From a virus: 64,000 nucleotides of DNA. Position numbers and translations under genes: made by a program. Shown piece by piece: positions 36,078-47,000 of this stretch. Position 1 is the stretch's first letter. Each line of letters begins with the position of its first letter. The notes under the pieces were generated by a model. That model saw only the letters and a program-made list of their open reading frames with translations, searched no databases and was not told where the DNA came from. Where the stretch lies: IMG/VR virus record IMGVR_UViG_3300022752_000036, positions 1 through 64,000 of that record. One strand, given 5' to 3'.

Positions 36078-36108
36078 TTTATCTCCTTGATAGATAAACA
36101 GTATACCA

Positions 36109-39033
36109 TTATGACTCCAGGGCGTCAAGCCTATTTAATATTCTAGCAACTACTTGTGCTAGAACTACTGAGAGTCCTGCATAGTTTACTGAGTCTGGTC
36201 TGCCCTCTTCGTCATACTGTACTAACAGTTCTAGGCCCGCTATTTCTGCAACTTCTTCTGCAATTAATCCAGTGTACCAAGTATTGTCCCCACGTTCCAT
36301 ATCTTTTATTCCATGGTATTTAACTGGTCTCAAAAGTTTTATAGATTCGTCTGGATAAAAAACAGATTCTATATCAGTCTTATATCTTCTAGAAGATGTA
36401 GATCTTGCTATTAAACCTGAAGTAGAGTTGATAAATGTATTAGCGGTAGATGCTGTAGTATCACCAGACCTCATGTAAAAGCTTCCTACGGTATCTGTAT
36501 AAATACCACCGCTACCAAATATTCTTGTTGTGTTGTCAATTCCATTAAACAACATAGAAGTCGAAGCACCGCCCGCTATAGAAGCTACGCTTGCTGCAAC
36601 ATAAACTCTTCCATAAACCGCTCCCGTAGAGCTTGGAGCACTTGAGCCACCCTGTAAAATCATAGCCCCACCGCTTAAGTTTACTCCGTAAAGGTGGCCT
36701 ACTGTAGTACCACTTAATGTAACTTGTAAACTATCTATACCTGAATTTTGTAATTTAACATTTGTACTACTGGTACTTGTTTGAACTATTGCGCCAGTAA
36801 TGGTTCCACCAGTAATTGTGTTTGCTTCAAATTTTGAGGCAGTAATTCTTCCACCTTGTATAGTTCCATTCCAGCCGTCTAAAACTAACTTACTATATCC
36901 TGATGTGTAAAAACTTCGTGATGTTATATACTGACTATCTACTGTCCATCCAAAAGTAGGATCTCCTAAAGAAATAGTTCCTGATGAAGAAATATTTAAT
37001 GTTTGGGATCCTCCGCTTGTTGCACGAATTCCATTTGCGTCTATAACAAATCCATTATAGCCTGGAGTTCCACCAGCAATATTTAATCTTGCAACATCAA
37101 TTGTTCCAGTGGTTATTCTGCTTCCGTTAATTACTGTTGTATTAAGATCTAATACTGTATTGATATCAGATGCCGCCATTTTTAATGCTGCTGCGTCTGA
37201 TGCGGCTTGTGCGGCATTTGCTGCTGCTTGAGCGCTATTTCCTGCAGCTATTGCCTGATTGTATGCCTCATCTCCCCTAGCTTTTGCAATTGCTGCTTGG
37301 CTTGCTGCTGCGCCAGCATCAGTTATACCTTGTAAAGCATTTGCCTTAACTGTATCAATTGTAGTTCCGTCTGAAAGTTGTGTTCCTACTGTTAATGTTC
37401 CATAAAATGTAGAGTTTCCATTAATTGTTGCTCCAGATGCTATGAGAGCTCCCTCTTTTGTAACTCTAAATGGAGCTGTAGATGAAGAATTTCTTCCAAT
37501 CCAAAGCCTGTAGGTTGCATCATTTGCATCAAGTCTAATTATATTATCTGTGTTTGAAACGCCAAGCTCAATTACTCCAGTGCTATCTAACCTGGCATTA
37601 TTTTTAGTAAGCTTGGTTCCATCTAATGTCCAGCCTGCAATTTGTCCCTTGGTTGCAGTCATTAAGCCATCCGAAGATTGTAGCTTAAATGTTTCACCGC
37701 TTGCATCGTATCCAAAAATACCTTCGCTATTAAATCTTACTCTTGTACCGCTTGTAGGAGAAGCCCCTGCATAAAGAACTCCGCTTGTTGTTGCCCCTGC
37801 TGGTATAGCCAACTGAATGTTGCCTGTAAACTTTCCGCCAGTGGCATTTATATTTCCAGTTAGGTATAGGTTGGTTCCATTCCAATACATGAACTCTGTT
37901 GGGTTTCCAACTCTAAATTGTCCTGTTGTTAGCCAAAAATTGTTTCCAACATTTGTGGTAGATTTATTTAAAATAATTCCGTGATAGGTTCCATTTGTTA
38001 ATGATGGAGTTGTTAATGGTTCTGTATTTAAATTAATTCCTTGAGAAATTCCTGTTCCAATTTTAAATAGATCTTGGGATGCTCCACCTATTGCAATATA
38101 TGATTTAAGTCTTGCCAAGGCTCCAGCTGCCGTTCCATCTGCATCTGAAGCTATAAATGTTCCCGAAGCGGCTCCAGTCCAGTTTACCACGTCGTAAGGA
38201 GTAGTCGAAGCAACCTGATAGTAATATGTTGTGTTTGGAATTAAACCTGTAGCCGTAAAAGAAGTTGTTGATCTTCCAGAAACTGATGCATACTCCCATA
38301 AAGGGGTTTGTACTGTAGATGGATCATTAGTAGACCACCGTATAGCATAACCAGCAGTTTTTGTATCCGTGGACTGTGCCCACGATATTGTTGAAACTAA
38401 ACTAAATCCGCTTAGGTCAGAAGGATCTATAGATGCAGAAGCGCTAGTGCTTCCTGGGTTTGCTACGGTAAATGTTGTGTCTGGGTCAGCAGTTTTTATT
38501 GTTATTGGTCCTGCAACCGTACCCTTTTTATGTGCTTCTCTAAATATATCTCTATGAACAACATATACCCACTTGTTATTGTAATCAGAAGTAATAACAC
38601 TGCATTGAGTATCTGTGCCTACAAAAACTACCTTAGAAGAAGAGTTGAAAGAGTTTGTGTTGCTTTCATATACTATAGTGTCGCCATATGTTTTAAATGT
38701 TGGCTTGTCCCATGAAACTGTGTATGAAGAAACTCCACCGACTGCTACAACATTTGTTGGAGCTTCTGATAAATCTGGTATTGTCAGCTCAATTGAATAT
38801 GTTGCTGAAGGTGGCCCAAGCACTGGGGTTGTTTGAGTATCGTCTGGATTTTTATAATAGTAGTTAAATACAAAATTATATTTTCCTACAAGCTTTACTG
38901 GCAAGTTTTCAATTGTGACAGAATAAGAGTCTTTAGACAAAACACTATTTGACGTATCTACGCCTTGTGCATTTTTTTGTAAGTCTGCTGTACCTACTAC
39001 TTTATCGTCTAAACCATCGTAATCTGGTCTCAT
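36109..39033 (-). CDS. tail fibre with FN3 domains and S74 intramolecular chaperone (974 aa)
   Basis: The N-terminal third has two fibronectin-III-like domains (SYTVSWDKP near residue 110 and a WAQSTDTKTAGYAIRW stretch near 220). The middle is repetitive shaft, with Ala-rich helix (QAAIAKARGDEAY) and many strand-turn units. The C-terminal 95 residues match the Peptidase_S74 chaperone: SSRRYKTDIES, then YTGLIAEEVAE and closing LNRLDALES; this domain aids trimerisation and cuts itself off. A host-binding role is likely. Confidence 0.88.
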   Translation of the reverse strand: MRPDYDGLDDKVVGTADLQKNAQGVDTSNSVLSKDSYSVTIENLPVKLVGKYNFVFNYYYKNPDDTQTTPVLGPPSATYSIELTIPDLSEAPTNVVAVGGVSSYTVSWDKPTFKTYGDTIVYESNTNSFNSSSKVVFVGTDTQCSVITSDYNNKWVYVVHRDIFREAHKKGTVAGPITIKTADPDTTFTVANPGSTSASASIDPSDLSGFSLVSTISWAQSTDTKTAGYAIRWSTNDPSTVQTPLWEYASVSGRSTTSFTATGLIPNTTYYYQVASTTPYDVVNWTGAASGTFIASDADGTAAGALARLKSYIAIGGASQDLFKIGTGISQGINLNTEPLTTPSLTNGTYHGIILNKSTTNVGNNFWLTTGQFRVGNPTEFMYWNGTNLYLTGNINATGGKFTGNIQLAIPAGATTSGVLYAGASPTSGTRVRFNSEGIFGYDASGETFKLQSSDGLMTATKGQIAGWTLDGTKLTKNNARLDSTGVIELGVSNTDNIIRLDANDATYRLWIGRNSSSTAPFRVTKEGALIASGATINGNSTFYGTLTVGTQLSDGTTIDTVKANALQGITDAGAAASQAAIAKARGDEAYNQAIAAGNSAQAAANAAQAASDAAALKMAASDINTVLDLNTTVINGSRITTGTIDVARLNIAGGTPGYNGFVIDANGIRATSGGSQTLNISSSGTISLGDPTFGWTVDSQYITSRSFYTSGYSKLVLDGWNGTIQGGRITASKFEANTITGGTITGAIVQTSTSSTNVKLQNSGIDSLQVTLSGTTVGHLYGVNLSGGAMILQGGSSAPSSTGAVYGRVYVAASVASIAGGASTSMLFNGIDNTTRIFGSGGIYTDTVGSFYMRSGDTTASTANTFINSTSGLIARSTSSRRYKTDIESVFYPDESIKLLRPVKYHGIKDMERGDNTWYTGLIAEEVAEIAGLELLVQYDEEGRPDSVNYAGLSVVLAQVVARILNRLDALES

Positions 39034-39977
39034 TAGAATGTCAATCCTATTCTATACTCAACATCCATTTCTCTGCCGTAAGATTTAGATATTGCATTTG
39101 TTAAAACAGATCTACTAATAATAGAAGCAGAAGAATTAAATGAATCTTCATCATTAATTCTAAGGCCATCAAGAAGAACGGTAGTGCTTCCTGAGCTTTT
39201 AGCCTGAGCTCCTACAGATACTTGTATGATAGATTCTGCATCTGGAGTTCCTGCTCCATATCCTGATGCATATAAATTATCTAATGTTTTTGCAACAATC
39301 TTGTTATTTGTAGACGAATCTCCTGGATATCTTATTTCAAAATAACTGTTTGTTGTACTATAAAATCTAACAAACACATAATCAAGATTTGTGTCTTGTT
39401 GTTTAAAAGCTAAAGTTAAACTGTCATTCTGACTGTAACCAGAGAGATCGAAGTTTGTCAATAAATTATATTTTGTAGACTGGTTTGCAGGAGATGTTAA
39501 ACTAAACCAGGTATTTCCTATTCTTGGAGTTGGAGAATACGTTGTTACTGCTGGAGAACCTGCGTCATTTAACCAGCTAAGATTGTTTTCAAATGTAGAA
39601 ATAAATCTACTTGAATAGTCTGTATTACCTTCTGTTGCACTTGCAAATAAACCAACTTCTTTTATTGTTCCAACAATATCTGTTGGCAATGTTGTTTTAT
39701 ATACTACTGCATATGTGGATGCCTGTGTGCTTGGATTTGTTTGAATATCTATGCTTCCCAAACTAACTGCTGATCGATAAAATTCAAAATCAAGTTGAGT
39801 ATTATTTACAGATGGAGTACTGTTACCTATTCCAACTGCTATGCTTTTATTATCAAAAGTAACTGCTCCAGCAAGATAAGAAGTTAAAAATCTTTTGCCA
39901 AATCTTGTTAGGATGTTTGAATGCCTGGCTATTTCCTTGCCATTTTCATAAAAGACATATTCTCCTACGAGATTCAT
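39033..39977 (-). CDS. tail protein (314 aa)
   Basis: The ATG at 39977 follows GGGAGGC four bases upstream, so the longer frame (nine codons more) is less likely. Starts VGEYVFYENGKEIARHSN, and the first third (FLTSYLAGAVT, then GIGNST and KEVGLFAS) resembles tail-fibre/baseplate proteins that hold a fibre base. The rest is beta-rich with Ser/Thr/Asn. Precedes the S74 fibre (TAATG overlap) and may be its connector. Confidence 0.7.
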   Translation of the reverse strand: MNLVGEYVFYENGKEIARHSNILTRFGKRFLTSYLAGAVTFDNKSIAVGIGNSTPSVNNTQLDFEFYRSAVSLGSIDIQTNPSTQASTYAVVYKTTLPTDIVGTIKEVGLFASATEGNTDYSSRFISTFENNLSWLNDAGSPAVTTYSPTPRIGNTWFSLTSPANQSTKYNLLTNFDLSGYSQNDSLTLAFKQQDTNLDYVFVRFYSTTNSYFEIRYPGDSSTNNKIVAKTLDNLYASGYGAGTPDAESIIQVSVGAQAKSSGSTTVLLDGLRINDEDSFNSSASIISRSVLTNAISKSYGREMDVEYRIGLTF

Positions 39978-39978
39978 T

Positions 39979-40332
39979 TTAGCCTCCCTTTCCATATACA
40001 CCAATTACGTCTTCTCCAGCACTATTTTTAACATTAAAAATAAATCTTGCTTTTGGTATATTTTTTTGATCAAAATATATTTCAGATTTTACAACTGTAA
40101 TATCTTCAAGATTGGGAGCTTTTAGTTTATCCTTATTTGGATCCTCGTCTGGCTCGTCATCATTCTCTCCAACATTTACTTCAAATTTAAACTTATTGTT
40201 TGGAAGGCTGCCTGCAGGATCTTCGTTTATTTGAAAAGAAAATGGGTCTAGTTCGTCCCAATGTTCTTTTTTAATAACCTTGGTTAATGGATCGTCTGCA
40301 AAAAGCTTTAGCTTTGGATTATTAGTTGCCAT
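39979..40332 (-). CDS. hypothetical tail-region protein (117 aa)
   Basis: Acidic middle (ENDDEPDEDPNKDK) flanked by strands. It lies between two tail genes with little spacing. No family recognised. Confidence 0.62.
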   Translation of the reverse strand: MATNNPKLKLFADDPLTKVIKKEHWDELDPFSFQINEDPAGSLPNNKFKFEVNVGENDDEPDEDPNKDKLKAPNLEDITVVKSEIYFDQKNIPKARFIFNVKNSAGEDVIGVYGKGG

Positions 40333-40349
40333 ATTAACATTCTACCATT

Positions 40350-43300
40350 TCAATTAACATAAATCGACCTACACAGAATCTTGGTTGATGGTCCATCTAC
40401 CCAATCATGATTTAAATCTAGCACTATATATTTACCTATAGCAGATCCTGACGGGATAGAAGAATCTTCGCTAGAATAAAGTCCAGCCTTTGGGTATGAT
40501 ACTTCTACTATATCCCCTATCTGTAAAAGTGGATTAAAGAAAATGGACATTTCAATAATGGTTTGTTGTTTTGACCATTGTGTTTTCATCCAGTCCGCTA
40601 GTGCTTTTGCTTCTGACTCTTTTTGAATCCAGTTTGAATCGAAGGCAAACTGTTCTTGTTTTTCTTCTTTTGTTAAATTTGGATCCATATATTCAAATGA
40701 GTCTGATTTTACTATACTGTCTCCAATTACCTTAAAGAATTTTGTTTCTCCATCACTTAACATTGTATATGTTCCTGAATTATTTATAATGTAGGCTTCC
40801 ATTGTAAAGGCATCAATATTAGATCCCACAATGGTTGCAAAAGGATTCATTGTAATTACAGGATATCTTGGAATTGCTGGTATATTATCGCCAGAAGTTA
40901 TTCTAGAAGAAATCTTTAATATTTCTCTGGCGACTGGGCCAAACTCTTCCATATACCCTATCTCTTCTGGCATCGAACTTTTAGACAAAATAAAATTTGA
41001 AAATTGTTTTACTAAAAATGAATTCTGTCCTAGGTACCCTTTATATGGATTGTATACTTCTTTAGTATTAAATTCTGCATCTGTAATAGGTGAAGTATAC
41101 ATGTAATCATATCTTACTGTTCCGATTCCAGCTACAAGTCCAGCAATTTCTGTTGTAGGTATAGGGCTTTTATCAATAGCTAATATTTCTGTATTATCAA
41201 TCATAAGCTTAAATGTTTTAAATGTTTCTGTATTATTTGTAGTAGTGTTAACCTTTAATTGAATATTATACATCTTACCGCCTTGAATACTTTGAAATTG
41301 ATTTTGATCAGTCTGACTATCGGTAAGAGTTGTTGCTACTCCATTTACAACCTTAATTATTTTTACACATCGCTCTTTTAGATCTCTAGCAACTGCACTT
41401 TGTACTGGTTCTACATGCACAATATATCCCGTTGTGTGAGCAGCATTAAGACATACCGCAATTCCTCCTACACAAATTTGATTTCCGCTAGCTGTGCCAT
41501 CTGAGTTTTTAGCAATTGGAAAATACATACTAGTGCTTACTACAAAATTATTATATCCAGATTTTATAGTTTTTGCAGTTGTGCTGCTAATAGTATATTT
41601 AGTTGGGGAAGTGGCAGTAGGTGTAGCAGTAATTAAAGAGTTTACTGTGAGCATAGATCTTGGAGTTTTTAAGCTACTTGAGTCTGTTGATTCTAAAGTC
41701 ATTAAATTATTATTTAATGTTGTTGTTTTTGCATCTTTATCATAAACATATGTTGACCATCTTGATTTAATTGCTACAAGATTAACCTCATGTCTTGCTG
41801 GAGCAGGCAATAATCCAAAAGCATTACGTTCTTTAATTCTAAATTCCCCAGTAGGCTTAAAAGTTCCTGGCTGAGCAAGACCTTGATATTTAGCAATATC
41901 TATATCTGATGTTATCCATTGCTCTGCAGTTGTGCTTTGACCTAAAACTTGATATATATATCTAATTGCATCAAACTCTATAATCTCTTTATTAATTAAT
42001 AAGAAACCAGCTTTTTGATAAAATACATGATCTACTGCTGATTCATATACAGAAACAGGCTCAGTAAATATTGATCCTCCCGCTCCTGTAGATGCCTCTA
42101 GGGTTTTAGTTAAAGCTGCGGCACCTAGCTTAATGATTCCAGATTCGTAGACTGGATCTGCTGAGTATGTATACTGAGAAGTTAATTGTGGAGTATATCT
42201 AACCTTAACTGCTTTTGCAGAAGGAACAACTGTCTTTTTTAGATCTATAATATTTGGTAAATTTTCTCCATTTGTTCCCTTTGCATCATATCTAAATTTA
42301 AATACAGAATCTTTATTTTGAAATAAATATTCTCTTGTATAAAACTGTAGAACATCATATTCATCAAATACAGCAATCATTTGAGTATCATTACACAAAT
42401 CTTGAATATGCTCCCATACTGTTCTTGTGCTGTCTGTATAATAAAACATTGGTGTAACCGTAGAAGAATCAGTTGATGTTGTATTAAAATTATAATTAGT
42501 AAATCCTACGCTATCAAGCAATCTTCTTATAATTGCTTGTGAGGAGTAATCTCTCATTAAGATATCTGGAGCCATTATTTTTTGTAAGTATCCTGCTCCA
42601 TCTAATGCTGATATATTTATATCTCCATATTCGCTTAAGCTAAATTCTTCTGTTGAATAAAAAACTCCATAAGGGATCTTATCAGAATTTTCAATTGTAA
42701 TAAAAGGCTCAATGACAATATTTTTGTATAAATTAATTTTATTCTTATCAAATGGAAATGTCTTATCATATATAAATCCTGTTCCATCATAACAATTTAA
42801 ATCTAAAGACAATGAGTTTGCTGTAACCATTCCAACTGGAGTTATACCATCAGATGAATTTGAAGACTGTTTTCTAACATCAAAAGTAACCAGTCTGTCT
42901 GTAACATCTTTTATACACTTTGCTGCTATTTCAATTATGCCTATGTACTCGTTTGCAACACTTACTGCTGTAACCTCTAATTTTATTTCAGATATTCCTA
43001 CTGGCTGTGATGGAGTAGAAAATTTAGTTGTAGTCCATGCTGTACCATTATAATATAAATCTACAACTCCATTATTTGGAACAACAGCATTAGTTGAAAT
43101 TGTAGACTCTACCCCACTTAAATTTTTTATCTTAACTGTCCATGCTGTTGGCTTTGAATGTGAAGTTTCAAATTTAATTGTTATCTTGTTTGCTGCTGCT
43201 GTTTTAGCAGCTGGGTAGGTTACGGTTAGCAAACATCCAGAAAGGGATGTGACTATTGCTCTCTTGCTTACCCAATACTTGTACTCTGTTTTTTCTCCTG

Positions 43301-43610
43301 GGTAATAAAGTCTGTATGTTTGATTTGTTGAGGTAGAGTAAATTGTAGGATACTGATTTACGCTATTATTTAAAATTAAATATTTAATACCTGCGGTCTT
43401 TGGTCTTCTTGGATCAATAATAGACTTTACTGGAAACAACTTTTTAAATGGCAGTGTGTCTCCTGAAGAAGATGTGACATCTGTTGATGCGGTTACATTA
43501 ACTCCATCAATTAATTCATTCATATTATACTCTAGCCAGCAGCCTGGAACAGAGGTATATGAAGTTGATTTATTTATAGCATTAAGTGCATTAGTATATC
43601 CAGATAGCAT
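40350..43610 (-). CDS. large distal tail protein (1086 aa)
   Basis: The start at 43610 shares a base with the upstream stop (TAATG); the frame upstream of it lacks support. Beta-rich throughout. The N-terminal 450 residues contain a GVFYSTEEFSLSEYGDINISA segment and a QIQDLC-type helix (WEHIQDLCNDTQM), which I associate with tail-tip/hub proteins; the last 120 hold SFEYMDPNLTKEEKQEQF and WMKTQWSKQQTIIEMSIF, also like hub proteins. Position directly after the Dit-like gene supports a Tal/hub role. Confidence 0.72.
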   Translation of the reverse strand: MLSGYTNALNAINKSTSYTSVPGCWLEYNMNELIDGVNVTASTDVTSSSGDTLPFKKLFPVKSIIDPRRPKTAGIKYLILNNSVNQYPTIYSTSTNQTYRLYYPGEKTEYKYWVSKRAIVTSLSGCLLTVTYPAAKTAAANKITIKFETSHSKPTAWTVKIKNLSGVESTISTNAVVPNNGVVDLYYNGTAWTTTKFSTPSQPVGISEIKLEVTAVSVANEYIGIIEIAAKCIKDVTDRLVTFDVRKQSSNSSDGITPVGMVTANSLSLDLNCYDGTGFIYDKTFPFDKNKINLYKNIVIEPFITIENSDKIPYGVFYSTEEFSLSEYGDINISALDGAGYLQKIMAPDILMRDYSSQAIIRRLLDSVGFTNYNFNTTSTDSSTVTPMFYYTDSTRTVWEHIQDLCNDTQMIAVFDEYDVLQFYTREYLFQNKDSVFKFRYDAKGTNGENLPNIIDLKKTVVPSAKAVKVRYTPQLTSQYTYSADPVYESGIIKLGAAALTKTLEASTGAGGSIFTEPVSVYESAVDHVFYQKAGFLLINKEIIEFDAIRYIYQVLGQSTTAEQWITSDIDIAKYQGLAQPGTFKPTGEFRIKERNAFGLLPAPARHEVNLVAIKSRWSTYVYDKDAKTTTLNNNLMTLESTDSSSLKTPRSMLTVNSLITATPTATSPTKYTISSTTAKTIKSGYNNFVVSTSMYFPIAKNSDGTASGNQICVGGIAVCLNAAHTTGYIVHVEPVQSAVARDLKERCVKIIKVVNGVATTLTDSQTDQNQFQSIQGGKMYNIQLKVNTTTNNTETFKTFKLMIDNTEILAIDKSPIPTTEIAGLVAGIGTVRYDYMYTSPITDAEFNTKEVYNPYKGYLGQNSFLVKQFSNFILSKSSMPEEIGYMEEFGPVAREILKISSRITSGDNIPAIPRYPVITMNPFATIVGSNIDAFTMEAYIINNSGTYTMLSDGETKFFKVIGDSIVKSDSFEYMDPNLTKEEKQEQFAFDSNWIQKESEAKALADWMKTQWSKQQTIIEMSIFFNPLLQIGDIVEVSYPKAGLYSSEDSSIPSGSAIGKYIVLDLNHDWVDGPSTKILCRSIYVN

Positions 43611-44068
43611 TATACTTCTTCCAGACCTATGCTGACGTCCCAAAATTCTTGAGCAGCATCTGATGATTTAGACTTAACATTTCTTTTAACAAGCGTATGA
43701 CTACACTCAGAAAATATAACATTAATAACTTCATCTCTTGCAGTAACTGCATTATAAGAAATTTTTAGTTTAAAAGAACCTTTCCCTTTATTATGATAAA
43801 AAGTTTTTAAATCAATTGCTCCATATCCGCCATCTATTGTCATAGAGCTATATGAAGGAAGCATTCTCCAGTTAGTAGAAATTACTTTTTTATCTGCAGT
43901 AAATAATTTACGCATTGTTCCATTTGCCATTCTTTGCTGTTTTTCAATTCTGTTATTTCCTAGACTTACTGGCTCTCTATTATGCTCAGTTAATTTAGCC
44001 CATACTGGATTGTCATCAGTTGATGTATCTATATATAAAACAGAACCTACGGGTAATGTTATTGCCAT
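43610..44068 (-). CDS. distal tail (Dit-like) protein (152 aa)
   Basis: Follows the tape measure gene and precedes the large hub-like gene, the usual place of Dit. Strand-rich with NREPVSLGNNRIEKQQRMANG and WDVSIGLEEV at the end. The family match is by position more than by sequence. Confidence 0.65.
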   Translation of the reverse strand: MAITLPVGSVLYIDTSTDDNPVWAKLTEHNREPVSLGNNRIEKQQRMANGTMRKLFTADKKVISTNWRMLPSYSSMTIDGGYGAIDLKTFYHNKGKGSFKLKISYNAVTARDEVINVIFSECSHTLVKRNVKSKSSDAAQEFWDVSIGLEEV

Positions 44069-47000
44069 TATGACCTCCTTGGACCCATTTCTGAAATAGA
44101 TCTTCTATTTCCTTTTTCTAAAACCTCTATGGTTGCTGTTGTTACTTTTCTTACTAAGGCATCCATATTTTCTCCTTCAGCCTGCATAATTGTTTGATTT
44201 AAAACAATTGGTTGCTGAGGTGCAGATTGAGAAGCTAAGTTTGCAAAATTCTTTTGTCCAGTTTGTACATTGTATGTTGGTGTGGCATATGGCATATTAT
44301 TAATATCTGGAATAACCATATTGCCAAACAACATTTCTGGTCCGTTATCTCCAACTATTGTAGGAATATTAGGATTAATATGTGTTAATCCTTTTCCAGC
44401 TTTAACTACAGAGAATCCAGCATATCCAGCTTCTCCTGTAACCCGCCATCTTTGTCCATTTTTATCTGTAAATGTAGAACCTACCCACGTTCCAGTTCTA
44501 TCCCCAGCTCCTCTAAATTGTTTTTTAGCTCCTGACTTTTCTAATTCTGATGCTGTTACATATGTTCCTCCAGCATACTGACCAGACTTCTTTGGGTCAT
44601 CAGAAAACTTAGCTGGAGTTGCTGGTGTAGGACCTGCTGAGGCTTTCATGTAATCGATATAATCTTTTCCGCCAATAATAAGCCTGTCTGCAGTTATTGA
44701 CTTAGATGCTAGATCTCCTGCTTGATCTGGCTTGCTAGAACCACCATTTGGCAAACCATACCATTGACCATTAGCACCCTTCTTTGGTCCCAAATTAACT
44801 CCTGCGGCCTCTGTAGGAGCAACTAATCCAGCAAGCAAATATTTTCCAGTTTCAGTTTTTCTAAAATCTGCTTCTGTCATTCCTGGATTCTCATCTAAAA
44901 ACTTTACAAGATTTAAATTGTATGCAGTTTGAGCAGCATTTAAGCTATCAATAGTTTTATTTAGTGCAGCTATCTTTTTATCAAGTGTTGCTAGGTTCTC
45001 TCCAGCTGCGGCTGCTGCATCTGCAAGCTTTTGATTTGCTTCATTAATCTTTTCAACTTCAGCAATAAGAGGCGCATTTGCTTTATCTCTTGCTGCTTCA
45101 ATTGCTCTTGTTTGTCCTAATGTTTGAAGATTTTGTACAGCGGATTCATATCTAAGCCTTGCCTGTGCTTCCTGTTGTGTATTGCCAGTAGATTGTGCAA
45201 ACTGCACTTCGAGTCTTGCTGACTCCATTTCACGATTAAGATCAGCATCTTCTTTTGCTGCATTAAGAGCCTTAATACGTGCATCAGCTAGTTTATTTGT
45301 AGCATCAATCTGTTTTTGAAGAGCTTTAATTCTATCTCTTGCAGATATTTGATCTTTAACACTTTGTCCTTTTGCTTGAGTTGCAAGTTTTTCTCTTTGA
45401 GCTTTTAGCTTTCCTAGCTGATCGTATTCATCAGCCAAAGCCCCGCCTACTTGCTTATTAGCATCAATAACCTTTTGCTGTATAATCATTCCCATGTTAT
45501 ACAGTGCTTGAGTTTGAGCAGCGTTAAGTTGAGAAAGATCTCCTTGTAGTCCCAAAGCTTGTAGTCTTAGCTTTTGCCATACGCTTACTACTGTATCTGA
45601 TGTATTGGCAAGCTCTTTAATTGCTGGGTTGGCTTTTGCCATTTCTTTAATAGTTGCAGCAGTTAATGTTGTTTGTTTATATTGACTTTGATTTAAATAA
45701 TCCATCATTTGAATTTCAGCTTGATACATGCTAATTTTTTCAGTTTTGCCAGTCTTATCTTTCTTTGCAGCCTCTTCACTCTTTTTAATAATTTCTTCAA
45801 TTCCAGCATCTACTGCCGTTAATGCAGTATTAAGTGCTGCAGCTTGTGATTGTGCATTGCCTAGCCTTGTAGCAGTATCAAATGATTTTAATGAACCTGC
45901 TGCTGCGCCCTTTGCATCTTGTATAGCGCTAAAATCTTTATTTCCTACAGTAGATATTGCTGCCATATCTGCATTTTTAGACAAAGCAAACATTGCATAA
46001 ATTTTCTTTGTAGCTTCATCAGCAGACATTCCTGCAGCAATAAATTGCTGTTTAAATCTAACTGCTAGATCTCCAAGTTCTGCTTTCTTCGTAGAATTAA
46101 TTAATTTAATCTGTTCATCAAATGCACCCTTAACTTCTTCTTTAAGTTTACGATACTCAGTGATAGTCATCTTAATAGGGATGCCTGCTTGTGTCATGCT
46201 TTCATACGAAAGCTTATTTGCCTCCATTAAGTCTTTCGATCTTTGAATACTATCTTTAATTTTTTGATTATAGTCTACAAATTTTATTCCTGCTTTTTGA
46301 GCTGCTTCTGCTGTAAGACCATATCCTAAAGCATTAAGTTTTTGTTGCTCTTGATACTTTTTAAATACAGTAAATCCTGCTGTTAATGCAGTAGTTATTC
46401 CAGTAATTGCTAGTCCGAGAGGGGTAGCGGAAGCAAGAACTCTTCCAAGAACTGGCCCTAACTTTGACATAACTGCACCAGCTTGAGATCCAGCTTTACC
46501 CATATTAATTAAATTAGCTGATGTCTGTGCTAATGGTTTTAATGTTGATGTTGCTCCTTGAGGAAGTTTACTTGTTAGACCTCTTGTCATTCCTCCCATT
46601 GCACCCATAGGAAGTAAGAATGGAAGTATGTTAGATACATTGCTTATTGCTGCTCCAGTTGTTCCACCGACCTTGTTTCCAAGCATGTTTCCAAGTAGCG
46701 GTATTCCCATTGCAGCTAGTAATCCTGCTACTAAGCCTCCGCCACGGTATCCTTTAACTGGACCGCCATTTTCATATCCCATAGGACCAGATGATCCTCC
46801 TATATAGCCTCCGCTAGCTTTTCTTGGAGCACCCATAAATTTTCTTGATGCTAACAGGTCTTCAAAAATACTCTTTCTAAATTTCTTTGTTCCACCTGTG
46901 ACATGAGAAGCTTTTTGTCCAGTAATTGGATCTGTTGTAATTACAGCAGATTTACCAACTTTGCCTGTAGGAGAATCTGGAAGTTGATAGTAATAAGGAT